A DNA stretch of 61,287 nucleotides, taken from Desulfofustis glycolicus DSM 9705 (GTDB taxonomy: Bacteria; Desulfobacterota; Desulfobulbia; Desulfobulbales; Desulfocapsaceae). Below are positions 1 to 8,410 of this stretch, in pieces. Under the pieces are notes generated by a model. It was given only the letters and a program-made list of their open reading frames with translations. It had not been told where the DNA came from and ran no database searches. The position numbers and the translations under genes are program-made. Location: the NCBI RefSeq assembly GCF_900130015.1, contig NZ_FQXS01000003.1, positions 182,341 through 243,627 on the forward strand. Direction: 5' to 3'. Every line of letters starts with the position of its first letter. Position 1 is the first letter of the stretch.

Positions 1-45
1 GGCGAGAAAGTGATCGAGGTCAGCGACTACAACGTTATCAACTAA
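1..45 (+). CDS. 3' end of a paralogue of the downstream secreted repeat protein (partial)
   Basis: Only the last 14 codons and a TAA stop are inside the window; they read GEKVIEVSDYNVIN. These 45 bases differ by a single base from the last 45 bases of the complete gene at 607-1458, and the sequence after the stop (small GCCGGC hairpin, then a G/C-rich hairpin with a T run) is also nearly the same in both. The fragment is therefore the end of a tandem paralogue whose body lies before the window. The product would be a secreted protein ending in the same small beta-barrel-like domain. Function unknown. Confidence 0.85.
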   Translation, partial: GEKVIEVSDYNVIN

Positions 46-91
46 AAATAATCTGAAACCCTTGCCGGCCAGCGCCGGCAGCGGTGAGTCA

Positions 92-120
92 GGGGGCGTC
101 GCAGACGCCCCCTTTTTTTT
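92..120 (+). terminator. Rho-independent terminator of the upstream paralogue
   Basis: A 9-bp stem (GGGGGCGTC/GACGCCCCC) with a GCA loop is followed directly by eight T. A smaller GCCGGC/GCCGGC hairpin sits at 64-79. The same pair of hairpins follows the second copy of the gene at 1458. Confidence 0.9.
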
Positions 121-445
121 CGTCCGCACATATCACCTCAAGCTGCTCGGCAACGCGCCGGGTCCAGATCCACTGTCGCGAGTTGATTCAGGCAGGAGCG
201 AAAGGTCTTAGTAAACGCGACCCGCTAGCCACAAACGTTTCTTTCTGGTTGAAGATCGCCTTGTGACAGTGAAGGTTATTCCCTTCACGATGGGTTCGGT
301 AACACCTTGAATAATAATGATTTATTGAGCGAACTAGAAGTTGCTCCGAGAGTGTATGGTTTTGCCCTTCACTCGGCACCCTGACGGTCTTCGACGCCTT
401 CTCCTTAACTTACTTTGATTACAGCATATTTTATATTACTCCAAG

Positions 446-462
446 CTGGCATGGGTATTGCT
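446..462 (+). promoter_or_regulatory. Sigma-54 (-24/-12) promoter of the secreted repeat protein gene
   Basis: CTGGCATGGGTATTGCT fits the consensus YTGGCAYRNNNNTTGCW at every position, with GG and GC exactly 12 bases apart. Predicted start of transcription is about base 473, giving a leader of roughly 130 bases before the ATG at 607. The rest of the 121-606 gap shows no convincing gene; a short GCCCG/CGGGC hairpin lies at 568-581 and the ribosome-binding site (AAGGAG) at 594-599. A sigma-54 activator gene lies about 2.3 kb downstream on the other strand and is a candidate regulator by proximity only. Confidence 0.8.
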
Positions 463-606
463 CTATAAAAGGCAAGAGATGAGTTTTCGGACTCATACAA
501 TGATCAGAGAATCGATCGTTCCCGAAACTATCCATAGGTGGCCAAGGGAACAAACTAAAACTACCCTGCCCGACAACGGGCGGAAAAAAATTGAAGGAGT
601 ACCGTC

Positions 607-1458
607 ATGAAAAAAATTATCTCTACCACGACAGCATTCATGTTCGTCGCATCTCTGGGTATCGCCGGCACCGCCGCAGCGGTCAGCTGGAACTTCAAGG
701 AAAACTACCTGGATCGATCGGTAACGTCAGTCACCGACTCAAAGAAAGCGGCACCCGAGCAAAGCATGGCTGCCTCCTCGCGCGGTTCCGACGAGCGACA
801 CGTCGTATCCTGGAACTTCGATGAAGGCAATTTCAGCAGCGGCGCCGAAATCATCGACAGCGGCCCGACAACTGACCAACTCGCCGCTTCGGGTTTCGGC
901 GATGACGCTCGCCTGGTCAACTGGAACTTCAAGGAAGACTACCTGGATCGCTCGGTAACGACTGTGACCGATTCCAAGAAAGCCGCACCCGAGCAAAGCA
1001 TGGCTACCTCCTCGCGCAGTTCCGACGAGCGGCACATCGTATCCTGGAACTTCGATGAAGGTAACTTCACCAGCGGCGCCGAGATTATCGACAGCGCCCC
1101 GGCAGCCGACCGGCTCGCCGCATCAGGCTCCGGGGATGACGTCCGTCTGGTCAGCTGGAACAGCGACGAGGGGCGTTTCGACAGCGGAGCGGCGCTGAGA
1201 CTGCCGGCAGAAGAGCGAGTAAGTCTGTCCGGGACGATCAGTAACGACAATCCGATCAGGTGGCACTCTGAGGAGCTTGCCGCCACCGACTCCGTAACCT
1301 TCCGGGCCGGCAATGGAAACACCTTCAGCCTGGCGGACAATGCCAAGGGACTCAAGCTGAGCGACCTTGACGGCAGGTCGGTCGAAATCAAGGGTAGCGT
1401 GATGGAACGGGCCGGCGAGAAAGTGATCGAGGTCAGTGACTACAACGTTATCAACTAA
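607..1458 (+). CDS. Secreted tandem-repeat protein with C-terminal OB-like domain
   Basis: The 283-residue product begins with a clear Sec signal peptide (about residues 1-25, ending TAAA). Residues 26-103 and 104-181 are two 78-residue repeats that are about 85% identical. Each carries two V(S/N)WNF(D/K)E blocks and one DSKKAAPEQSMA block; a fifth, partial WN block follows at about 182. The last ~75 residues (VSLSGTI... GNTFSLAD... LDGRSVEIKGSV... KVIEV) look like the small beta-barrel seen in DUF5666/DUF5818-type periplasmic proteins. It probably acts in the periplasm or outside the cell; no catalytic motif is visible. Expression should depend on sigma-54. The start is fixed by AAGGAGT 7 bases before the ATG. 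Function unknown. Confidence 0.85.
   Translation: MKKIISTTTAFMFVASLGIAGTAAAVSWNFKENYLDRSVTSVTDSKKAAPEQSMAASSRGSDERHVVSWNFDEGNFSSGAEIIDSGPTTDQLAASGFGDDARLVNWNFKEDYLDRSVTTVTDSKKAAPEQSMATSSRSSDERHIVSWNFDEGNFTSGAEIIDSAPAADRLAASGSGDDVRLVSWNSDEGRFDSGAALRLPAEERVSLSGTISNDNPIRWHSEELAATDSVTFRAGNGNTFSLADNAKGLKLSDLDGRSVEIKGSVMERAGEKVIEVSDYNVIN
682..1149 (+). repeat. Two tandem 234-bp in-frame repeats inside the secreted protein gene
   Basis: Codons 26-103 and 104-181 are direct repeats of 234 bp each. Differences are mainly single-base changes, which points to fairly recent internal duplication in a gene that is itself tandemly duplicated. Confidence 0.85.
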
Positions 1459-1504
1459 AAAAAATCTGAAATTCTTGCCGGCCAGCGCCGGCACCGGTGA
1501 GTCA

Positions 1505-1534
1505 GGGGGGCGTCGCAGACGCCCCCCCTTTTTT
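1505..1534 (+). terminator. Rho-independent terminator after the secreted repeat protein gene
   Basis: A 10-bp stem (GGGGGGCGTC/GACGCCCCCC) with loop GCA is followed by a T run. It is almost identical to the terminator at 92-120, so the duplicated unit includes the terminator. Confidence 0.9.
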
Positions 1535-1588
1535 CTCTGTTTTCATGGGTTCGCGTCTGCGGTCAATGGTTCTGCCTGGCATCCGCAG

Positions 1589-2722
1589 TTACTGCAGTAG
1601 ACGCTCCATCTCGTCAGGGGATTTCATAAAGAGAGCAACGCTTCCACGCACCCCCAGATCAGCGACTACCTCGATCGCCCGAGGCAGCAAACGATATTTT
1701 TCGAATTCGGCTTTGGTCTCCAGATCTTCCCGGATCATGGTTTCCGGCAGTTCCGGAATACGCGTAATCAACACTTCGGGAACGAGATGATAGACCAGCC
1801 CGCCGACCACCGCTTCCTCAACCGCCATCCACCGCTCGACGATACCACCGACCTCCGTCATGGTGGGAAGTTGCTCGCTGGCCTCGATAGTCTCCATGAT
1901 CGCCCTCTCGGTCGCATCACGCAGACCGATATGCAGGGTCTCCTCGAGGGGCGTCATCAGAACCGTATAGGGATTATCCGAGGCACTTTTCCAGATGGTC
2001 TTACGGGCACGCATAAAACGCCAGCTGTCGGTTTCTTCCGAATAACTGATATAACTCGAGAAGGAACCGACCTCATCGACAGACGACCTGCCGGCAAGAT
2101 CAAGACTGATATGTTTCTCCGTATCACCGCTGAATTTGTAACGCGCTTTATATTCCCGAGCCAAGTCCCGGACAATAACCGCCTTGATTCCCTGTCCACC
2201 GTCGAACGGCTCCACGCCGTGCTCCATCACGGTGGAAATTGAATGATACGGATCTGCCAGACCGGTCCGAGCCAACAAGTCATCGATGGTCTCACGAGAG
2301 TACTCGACAAACAGCTCAGCCACCTCTTCTCGTGGTTCCGGGACGTACAGGAGACGATAGGACATGGCATCAAGCTGCCAGTTTACCTCTTCACAACCGA
2401 GGTCGTCGCGAATTCGCTGAATCAGATCGGGCTGGGACTGCAGATAGTCGACGCAGGTGCCGTGATCGGTTCGTTCCCGGTCCGGTAAAAATTCTGTAAA
2501 CGGTATAAACTGCAGCTCACCGTCTTTCTCACCGAGCATCTCCACCAGACGCGAAAATTTTCCCTCTTCCGTTCGGCTGCCGGTATCGCCACCGGCCAGT
2601 CCGGTCGCCAGCAGAAGCAGGACAACTGTCAGCAATAGATATGCCGCTGTCCATGTCTGGCGCGCGCCAACCTGGCGTTGGCGGCAACCCGGTGCCTGCG
2701 CACCGCATGTTTCTTTCATCAT
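1589..2722 (-). CDS. Exported protein of unknown function
   Basis: The 377-residue product has a basic N-terminus and a hydrophobic stretch at about residues 27-43 (AYLLLTVVLLLLATGLAGG), so it is an exported or inner-membrane-anchored protein. The rest is soluble, acidic and mixed alpha/beta. A segment EETLHIGLRDATE near residue 260 has spaced Glu/His residues but is not a canonical HExxH zinc motif. It follows the sigma-54 regulator gene by 12 bp and is probably co-transcribed with it. The first of two adjacent ATG codons was taken as the start; an internal start is possible. Family not recognised. Confidence 0.7.
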   Translation of the reverse strand: MMKETCGAQAPGCRQRQVGARQTWTAAYLLLTVVLLLLATGLAGGDTGSRTEEGKFSRLVEMLGEKDGELQFIPFTEFLPDRERTDHGTCVDYLQSQPDLIQRIRDDLGCEEVNWQLDAMSYRLLYVPEPREEVAELFVEYSRETIDDLLARTGLADPYHSISTVMEHGVEPFDGGQGIKAVIVRDLAREYKARYKFSGDTEKHISLDLAGRSSVDEVGSFSSYISYSEETDSWRFMRARKTIWKSASDNPYTVLMTPLEETLHIGLRDATERAIMETIEASEQLPTMTEVGGIVERWMAVEEAVVGGLVYHLVPEVLITRIPELPETMIREDLETKAEFEKYRLLPRAIEVVADLGVRGSVALFMKSPDEMERLLQ

Positions 2723-2734
2723 GGTTTCTCGATC

Positions 2735-4195
2735 TTACTGTTTCCAGGCGCGTCGAAAGCGCTCTGGGGACAACCCGTGTTTGCGCAACAACGTATAAAA
2801 GTCGGCTCGATACATACCTGCCTCCTTTGCTGCCCGGCTGACGTTACCCTGGTGGTGGTCCAGGAGTTGCGTAAGGTAATCCTTCTCGAAACTGTCCCGG
2901 GCATGTCGAATCGGCGGCACGCCGGTTCCCGGAGACGCCGACCCTATAATCAATTCCGGCGTCACCGTCTTCCCCTGAGCCAGAGCGACGGCATACTCCA
3001 TTGCGTTTTCCAGCTCCCGAATGTTGCCCGGCCAGTCGAGGTTCATTAATTTCCGGGCGGCTGCTGGGCTGATATCACTTACCGTTTTCCCGGTGTCGTG
3101 GCTGAACTTGTCGAGAAAATAGTGCGCCAGCGGCAGGATATCCTCCTTGCGCTCCCGCAACGGCGGCAGGGTAATAGGGATCACCCGGATCCGATAATAG
3201 AGGTCTTCACGGAAGGTGCCGTCGCGCATCTGCTGCTCCAAACGGCGGTTGGAAGCGGCAATGATCCGCACATCGACGGTGACCTTGCGGTTGCTGCCCA
3301 ACGGGTAAAACTCCCGCTCTTCGAGAATGCGCAGCAATTTCGCCTGCATGGACAATGGCAGTTCTGACAACTCGTCGAAAAAGAAACTGCCGCCATGGGC
3401 CCGCGCGAAGAGCCCCTCGCGGCGGCCGTCGGCACCGGTGAAGGCGCCTTTTTCATAGCCGAGCAACTCGCTTTCCAGCAGATTTTCCGGGATAGCGGCA
3501 CAATTGACAGCGATGAATGGACCATCCTTGCGACGACTGGCACCATGCAGACAACGGGCGACGAGTTCCTTGCCGGTGCCGCTTTCCCCTTCGATATAGA
3601 CATTGGAATCGGTAACGGCAACCTGGCTTACCTTGGCCAGGACCTCCTTCATCGCCCGACTTGAGGTAATAATCCGGGCACAGGCCGGGGCCAGGTTCGG
3701 CAGTGATTCAACCTCCTGGCGCGATGTTGCCAGCGGTTGCGGATAACCGTTGATCATCCGGCTCTGCTGCAGACAGCTCTTGATTTGCGCGACCAGCCTG
3801 ACACCGTCCAACGGTTTGGTCAGGTAATGACAGGCCCCGTGTTTGATGACATCGACCGCCCGGTCGATGGTGCCGTTGTCGGTGAGAACAATCGCCGGGA
3901 GGCCCCACTGCAATTCGCGCAAATCATCCATCAGCAGCAGGCTGTTTTCACCATTGCGATGATCGTCGATGACGGCCAAGTCAACGAAGCGTTCCCGAGC
4001 CAGCCGCAGCGCTGCACGGCTATCAGCCGCCGGCAGGACCCGATAGCCCTCGGTTTCGAGATGACGGGTCGTCTCCTGCAAAAGAGCGGGGTCGTCATCA
4101 ATCAGCAGGATGGTCGTAGTGTCGCCGACGCTCGGACCCGGGATCGGCGCAGCCGTTGCCGGCCGGTGAGGTTCCACGGTCTTCAATCCGCTCAC
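2735..4195 (-). CDS. NtrC-family sigma-54-dependent response regulator
   Basis: The 486 residues show three modules: a receiver domain (about 26-140, acidic pocket DDD at 33-35, likely phospho-acceptor Asp77), an AAA+ activator domain (Walker A GESGTGKE at 203-210, the sigma-54-contacting GAFTGA loop at 250-255, Walker B in GGSFFFDEL), and a Fis-type helix-turn-helix at the C-terminus (about 445-486). Upon phosphorylation such proteins open sigma-54 promoters. No partner kinase lies next to it. The strong sigma-54 promoter at 446-462 is a plausible target. The start is GTG, 3 bases after the stop of the upstream small gene, so the two are probably co-transcribed. Confidence 0.92.
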   Translation of the reverse strand: MSGLKTVEPHRPATAAPIPGPSVGDTTTILLIDDDPALLQETTRHLETEGYRVLPAADSRAALRLARERFVDLAVIDDHRNGENSLLLMDDLRELQWGLPAIVLTDNGTIDRAVDVIKHGACHYLTKPLDGVRLVAQIKSCLQQSRMINGYPQPLATSRQEVESLPNLAPACARIITSSRAMKEVLAKVSQVAVTDSNVYIEGESGTGKELVARCLHGASRRKDGPFIAVNCAAIPENLLESELLGYEKGAFTGADGRREGLFARAHGGSFFFDELSELPLSMQAKLLRILEEREFYPLGSNRKVTVDVRIIAASNRRLEQQMRDGTFREDLYYRIRVIPITLPPLRERKEDILPLAHYFLDKFSHDTGKTVSDISPAAARKLMNLDWPGNIRELENAMEYAVALAQGKTVTPELIIGSASPGTGVPPIRHARDSFEKDYLTQLLDHHQGNVSRAAKEAGMYRADFYTLLRKHGLSPERFRRAWKQ

Positions 4196-4198
4196 GAC

Positions 4199-4648
4199 TC
4201 ACGCCTGCTGTTTGATGGATGGTGATCCCGCTGCCGTCGACTCCGCCGCCGCCTGCTCGATCACTTGCTGTTCCGCGCCAATCGGCGACCGCTTACTGAT
4301 CCGATAAAAGTCCTGCCCTCCAAGGCGGCCATTCTTGGTGAAAACAATTACCTGATAGTCGCCGGACGCCGGCAGTCGCGAACGCTCGACCCAGAGCACC
4401 CGGTCGACAGCCAGGGAGAAGTCGTGACAGATATGCTGCATGAACCGCTCGGGGTCAGCGGAAATGGAATGCCCCTTTCCTGTTTCCTGGTAGATACAGA
4501 CATACGGTTTGAGCAGAGTAACATTCTTCGTCCCCCGCTCCACCTCACAGATATGCAGGTGGTAGGAACCGGGAAACCAGGCGATGGGCGGCCGTTCGTC
4601 ATGTTTCTTGCCGTCCCAACTATAGATGCCGCTAAATATGGTCTTCAT
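4199..4648 (-). CDS. Hypothetical 149-residue protein
   Basis: Soluble protein without signal peptide or membrane segment. It is rich in aromatic residues in the N-terminal half (IYSWDGK, IAWFPGSYHLHICEVE, LLKPYVCIYQE) and has a low-complexity Ala/Ser tail. No family recognised. It is the first gene of a likely operon with the NtrC-type regulator (3-bp gap) and the exported protein after that. An 8-bp inverted repeat lies 25-60 bases upstream of the ATG. Confidence 0.65.
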   Translation of the reverse strand: MKTIFSGIYSWDGKKHDERPPIAWFPGSYHLHICEVERGTKNVTLLKPYVCIYQETGKGHSISADPERFMQHICHDFSLAVDRVLWVERSRLPASGDYQVIVFTKNGRLGGQDFYRISKRSPIGAEQQVIEQAAAESTAAGSPSIKQQA

Positions 4649-4672
4649 CGTCTTTCTCTGACCGATCTGCCC

Positions 4673-4709
4673 GGACCGTCATCCCCGCCGAATACGGAAA
4701 CGACGGTCC
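4673..4709 (-). promoter_or_regulatory. Inverted repeat GGACCGTC/GACGGTCC upstream of the regulator operon
   Basis: Perfect 8-bp arms separated by 21 bases, in the gap between the end of cooS and the start of the hypothetical gene upstream of the NtrC regulator. The wide spacing suits an operator or a weak hairpin better than a terminator (no T run). Confidence 0.3.
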
Positions 4710-4722
4710 AGGCATCGATGCC

Positions 4723-6684
4723 TCACTCGTTGGCGGCCAGTCCCCGGCGAGCGTCCATATCGACCAGGACCCGTTCCCGGGCGGTATCGATGCCGAGGGC
4801 TTGGCGCTTCTTGTCGATATGGGCGAGCATCAGCCGGGCCATCTCGTAAGGATCATCGGCAAAGCCCCAGCTGCCGAGACCTTTGCTCGCCAACCCTTCG
4901 AAAAGGAGCTTCTCGAACTTGGTCTCCCTGGTGATCGGGAAGGTGTGCCCGAACACGGTGAAGACCCCCGATGCCACGAAATACTGGCCGATGGCAATGG
5001 CCTTTTCGCTCATCCACTCCGGTGCGCAGCCGGCAACCGGCAGATCGGCAATCGATTCGCCGAGACCGCCGGTTTTGACCATCTCGGCCACCGCCATCAA
5101 GATGCGACTGTTGTCGACACAGGAACCAAGCCCGAGCACCGGCGGGATGCCGACGGTCTCGCAGACTTCGGCCAGGCCTGCCCCGGCCAGCGCCGCGGCA
5201 CCCGGAGTGGTCAGGCCGGCCTTGGCCAGCGCCACCTGCGAACAGCCGGTCTGAACGACGAGCACATCGTTCTTGATCAGCTCCTTGACCAACTCGACGT
5301 GAGAAAAATCCTGCTTCGAGCGCGGGTTGGTGCAACCGACCACACCGGCGACGCCGCGAATCCGCCCATTGATAATATTATCATTGAGCGGCTCATAGCC
5401 ACCCCGAAACGATCCGCCCAGCATATATTTGATGTATTCGTGCGAGAAGCCGTGCACGCCGCGGCCGACCCGGCGGGGTATCTCGATCGGGTGCGAGCGG
5501 TTCTTGAACCGGCTGATCGCCTTGATGACGATCTCGTCGGTGCACTTCAGCGGGTCATGCTCGTCGAGTTCGATATGCTGGGCGCCCTCGATTTTCGCCC
5601 GATAGTTGGTGGTGACGAACACCGTGTCGTAGCAGCCGGCGACCTTGTGCAGATCCTGCTTGATGCACTGGATATCGACGGTCATCGCATCGACCGCCCC
5701 GGTAACCAGCGCCGCCTCGGTAGACGAGAAATTGCCGGCATGGGGGATGCCGTGGCGCGATAGGACCTCGAGCCCGGAGCAACACATGCCGACCAGGTTG
5801 ATGCCCTTGGCCCCGGCCTCGGCGGCCATCTGCTGCAGGCTCGGCGCCGCGGTGGAGACCATCATCGCTTCGAGCAGATTCGGCTCGTGGCCGTGGACGA
5901 TGATATTGACCTGGTCCTCCTTGAGCACTCCCATATCAACGGTGATCTCCACCGGCGACGGGGTACCGAACAGGATATCGGAGATATCAGTGGAGACCAT
6001 CGAACCGCCCCAGCCATCGGCCAAGGCCGTCCGCGAGATCTGCTTGGTCAGGTTTTCATAATCCTGGTCGACGCCGATCGCCGTGCGGTGCATCATCTCC
6101 ATGATCTCGCGCATCGCGCCGCGCGGCACAATTCCTTCGCGCCGCCAGGTTTCCAGCGTCTTGGCCGGAACCCGCTTGACCAGCGGAATCTCGCCTTCGA
6201 CCTGGGTATAGGTCTTTTCCAGCTCCCGGTAGACATCGGCGGCGATCTCCTTGATCTCCCGCCCGTCCGTCTCGATATCGAGTGAGGCGGCGACTTCGCC
6301 GAGCTTGAGGTGGTCCTTGATCTGAAAATCGGTGATTGTCCCTTCGATGACACCGCGAAACAGCTCGAGCATGGCCATACCGTGATCGGTATGGGCTGCG
6401 GTGCCGGCGGCCACCATCCTCCCAAAGTTCCGCGTGGCGATGGTGTCGATACTGGCGCCGCAGACCCCGACCCGCTTGTACGGATCGGTCGGGTTCATCC
6501 GGCACGGCCCCATCGAGCAATGTTTACAACAGGCCGAATCGGCGCCGATCGGACACGGCTTGAGTTCTTCGGCCCGGTCGAAGAACAGCTCAACGCCGTC
6601 CCGGCGGGCCTTGCTGATCATCTGCTGGGTCGACTCACAGATGGTGATATCTTCCGGTCGAATGATTTGTTTCGGTTTGGCCAT
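4723..6684 (-). CDS. cooS: Anaerobic carbon-monoxide dehydrogenase catalytic subunit (stand-alone copy)
   Basis: The 653-residue Ni-Fe CO dehydrogenase interconverts CO + H2O and CO2 + 2H+ + 2e-. The N-terminal cysteines (CPIGADSACCKHCSMGPCRM, about 35-55) are the B/D cluster ligands. The histidine/cysteine C-cluster region is seen in NIIVHGHEP, GMCCSG, GSCVDNSRI and the C-terminal GCAPEWMSEKA block. The start was set at MAKPKQ because GGAGGAG sits 2-8 bases before that ATG; upstream in-frame ATGs lack such a site. It is monocistronic with its own promoter, and far from acsB. A partner ferredoxin or CooF is not adjacent. It is clearly homologous to the CooS inside the acs operon but has diverged, suggesting a separate role such as CO oxidation or redox balance. 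Confidence 0.95.
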   Translation of the reverse strand: MAKPKQIIRPEDITICESTQQMISKARRDGVELFFDRAEELKPCPIGADSACCKHCSMGPCRMNPTDPYKRVGVCGASIDTIATRNFGRMVAAGTAAHTDHGMAMLELFRGVIEGTITDFQIKDHLKLGEVAASLDIETDGREIKEIAADVYRELEKTYTQVEGEIPLVKRVPAKTLETWRREGIVPRGAMREIMEMMHRTAIGVDQDYENLTKQISRTALADGWGGSMVSTDISDILFGTPSPVEITVDMGVLKEDQVNIIVHGHEPNLLEAMMVSTAAPSLQQMAAEAGAKGINLVGMCCSGLEVLSRHGIPHAGNFSSTEAALVTGAVDAMTVDIQCIKQDLHKVAGCYDTVFVTTNYRAKIEGAQHIELDEHDPLKCTDEIVIKAISRFKNRSHPIEIPRRVGRGVHGFSHEYIKYMLGGSFRGGYEPLNDNIINGRIRGVAGVVGCTNPRSKQDFSHVELVKELIKNDVLVVQTGCSQVALAKAGLTTPGAAALAGAGLAEVCETVGIPPVLGLGSCVDNSRILMAVAEMVKTGGLGESIADLPVAGCAPEWMSEKAIAIGQYFVASGVFTVFGHTFPITRETKFEKLLFEGLASKGLGSWGFADDPYEMARLMLAHIDKKRQALGIDTARERVLVDMDARRGLAANE

Positions 6685-6802
6685 GACTCCTCCGGTCTCG
6701 TGACAGTTGGGGGATGACGGGATACCTGATCTGCCGGCACGAAGATGCCGCAGTCCTGCAGTTCCAGCCACAAAGAATAAGAACAATTCCCATTACCATA
6801 CA

Positions 6803-6831
6803 ACGATACCGCCACATTGTAGCATTGTCAA
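6803..6831 (-). promoter_or_regulatory. Sigma-70-type promoter of the stand-alone cooS
   Basis: Reading the minus strand, a perfect -35 TTGACA (6831-6826) is followed after 17 bases by TATCGT (6808-6803, 4/6 match to TATAAT). The predicted transcript starts near 6796, about 110 bases before the ATG. The rest of the 6685-7010 gap holds the AGGAG ribosome-binding site of the following plus-strand gene and nothing else that I can identify. Confidence 0.5.
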
Positions 6832-7010
6832 CGAGAAGTTCATGCCGCGCAGGAGGCCACCAGACTGGCCAACGCCACCGTAATGACTATTGTGTCGAGG
6901 GTGGACAGGGCGCACCTTGTCTATGAGCGCCGGCGATTTCTCACCGGTGGTGACGAGCAACCCACCGCGCATTATCCGAAACCTACAAACCACAACGTCA
7001 GGAGCAGATC

Positions 7011-7586
7011 ATGAAACTGTTGACAGCCCTTATTCTCAGTTTGTTATCGTTCAGTTTCGGCACGCATCAAGCAGCCGCACAACCGAAGGATTATTCAAGC
7101 ACCATCGAGCTGTTTCGCAGCTCACCCGTTGTCGAGAAATTTTTTGCCGCTTCTTACGGCTATGCCGTTTTTCCGCTGATCGGTAAAGCCGGTTTCGTCG
7201 TCGGCGGCTCCTACGGGAAAGGCCAGGTCTATCGGGGCGACGTCGTCACCGGCACAACCTCGGTGATCGAAGGCTCAATCGGGTTCCAGGCAGGCGGTCA
7301 GGCCTTCAGCGAAATCATCTTCTTCCAGGACGAACGGGCCTACCGTGAATTTATCAGCGGCAGCTTCGAATTCGACGCCACTGCGCAGGCGGTGGCCGTC
7401 ACGGCCGGCGTGAGCGCCCAGGCCGGCACCACCGGCACCAGCGCCGGCGTCAGCACCGGTCCGCGCACCGGTATCCAGGCGGAGACCGGCTATGTCAAAG
7501 GCTTCGCCACCTTCGTCCACGCCCAGGGCGGCCTGATGTACGAGTTTTCCGTCGGCGGCCAAAAATTTACTTTCCAGCCATTGTGA
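7011..7586 (+). CDS. SYLF/YSC84-domain lipid-binding periplasmic protein
   Basis: The 191-residue product has a signal peptide (about 1-24, ending AAA). The rest is the SYLF (YSC84) fold: a helical start (TIELFRSSPVVEKFF), then YGYAVFPLIGKAGFVVGG and a long Gly/Ala/Val-rich beta region ending YVKGFATFVHAQGGLMYEFSVGGQKF. Eukaryotic members bind phosphoinositides and actin; bacterial ones are thought to associate with the cell envelope. It has a good ribosome-binding site (AGGAG). It heads a plus-strand pair with a small TerB-like gene. Confidence 0.88.
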   Translation: MKLLTALILSLLSFSFGTHQAAAQPKDYSSTIELFRSSPVVEKFFAASYGYAVFPLIGKAGFVVGGSYGKGQVYRGDVVTGTTSVIEGSIGFQAGGQAFSEIIFFQDERAYREFISGSFEFDATAQAVAVTAGVSAQAGTTGTSAGVSTGPRTGIQAETGYVKGFATFVHAQGGLMYEFSVGGQKFTFQPL

Positions 7587-7637
7587 TCAATGGAAAATAC
7601 CGGTAACTGCCGGACCAACACACACGGAGATATCCTG

Positions 7638-7841
7638 ATGAAAAAAGTGAGTGCATCAGCGTCAAACCTCAAGGAATTGATCAAACACGCCATCGACGAT
7701 CTTGAGGTAACCCCCGAGGAGTATAAGAATATCATGGAACACGCCCACGAAGATGGTCACATCGACAAGGAGGAACAGACGTTACTGAGCCAATTCCAGT
7801 CGATGATCAGCAACGGCACCATCAAACGCGTTCGCGGTTAA
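7638..7841 (+). CDS. Small TerB/EF-hand-like protein
   Basis: The 67-residue acidic helical protein contains DLEVTPEEYKNIMEHAHEDGHIDKEEQTLL, with the central D-G-x-I-D-x-x-E arrangement typical of TerB-like or EF-hand-like calcium/metal-binding loops. The start at MKKVSAS is preferred because GGAGAT lies upstream; a longer reading from 7590 begins directly after the previous stop and looks non-coding. Co-transcribed with the SYLF gene. Function unknown, possibly envelope stress. Confidence 0.6.
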   Translation: MKKVSASASNLKELIKHAIDDLEVTPEEYKNIMEHAHEDGHIDKEEQTLLSQFQSMISNGTIKRVRG

Positions 7842-7853
7842 CTCCAGACATCA

Positions 7854-7892
7854 TTTTGCCTCAGGAAGAAGGACACCTCTCCTGAGGCAAAA
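7854..7892. terminator. Strong hairpin after the TerB-like gene
   Basis: TTTTGCCTCAGGA and its exact reverse complement form a 13-bp stem around a 13-base loop that can itself pair (AGG/CCT). It has no downstream T run on either strand, so it may end or protect transcripts from both the plus-strand pair and the minus-strand chaB, but it is not a canonical terminator. Confidence 0.5.
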
Positions 7893-8089
7893 GCCACCAG
7901 GGGCTGCCGGCCGCCATACCGGCCGCTGCCTATGCCTCGCTCATCCAGGTTAGCAGCAGCGAAACAAGCAGAAAAGCAACCGATCCGAGGTATATCCTCA
8001 GTCGCTACCGCAGACCGTGCGTTTTCGGGGGGTAAGCTCGACCCGGCCCGCTCCCCGCGAAGCTGCAGTCGCCGGTTCGCCCAGCCTGA

Positions 8090-8317
8090 TCATGGCTTCC
8101 GTTGCCAGCGCTCCCCGTGTTTCTCGTATTTCTGTTTCACGGCCGACCAAGCGACTTTGTGGGCCACTTCTTCCCGTGAATCGTCATCTCTTCTGCTGTC
8201 CTCATCCCGGTACTGATCCCAGGCATTGTTGAACGCTGCCAAATAGATTTCCTGGGCATGTTTCGGCAAGGCCTGCCGGACCGCCTCCGGCAGGCCTTGC
8301 AGTGTATCGTACGGCAT
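8090..8317 (-). CDS. chaB: ChaB-family protein
   Basis: The 75-residue protein opens MPYDTLQGLPEAVRQALPKHAQEIY and continues AFNNAWDQY... VAWSAVKQKYEKHGERW, the full ChaB signature. In E. coli ChaB is listed as a regulator of the ChaA cation antiporter; no chaA is adjacent here. An AAGGAGG site 6 bases before the ATG fixes the start. It lies next to a coiled-coil stress protein on the same strand, in a small group of stress genes. Confidence 0.9.
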   Translation of the reverse strand: MPYDTLQGLPEAVRQALPKHAQEIYLAAFNNAWDQYRDEDSRRDDDSREEVAHKVAWSAVKQKYEKHGERWQRKP

Positions 8318-8410
8318 GGGCAACCTCCTTGCCGATGATCGTTGCTGCAACGCGTGCGGGAACACCTCTTCCGCACCTGACTTGCATCTCCTGCAGAACT
8401 TCGAGCATAG

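Noticed and set aside
84-379. Short open frames on both strands between the first terminator and the sigma-54 promoter
   Set aside because: No ribosome-binding sites, no recognisable protein features; they overlap each other on opposite strands.
2239-2499. Plus-strand frames inside the exported hypothetical gene
   Set aside because: Shadow frames of the minus-strand gene in high-G+C sequence.
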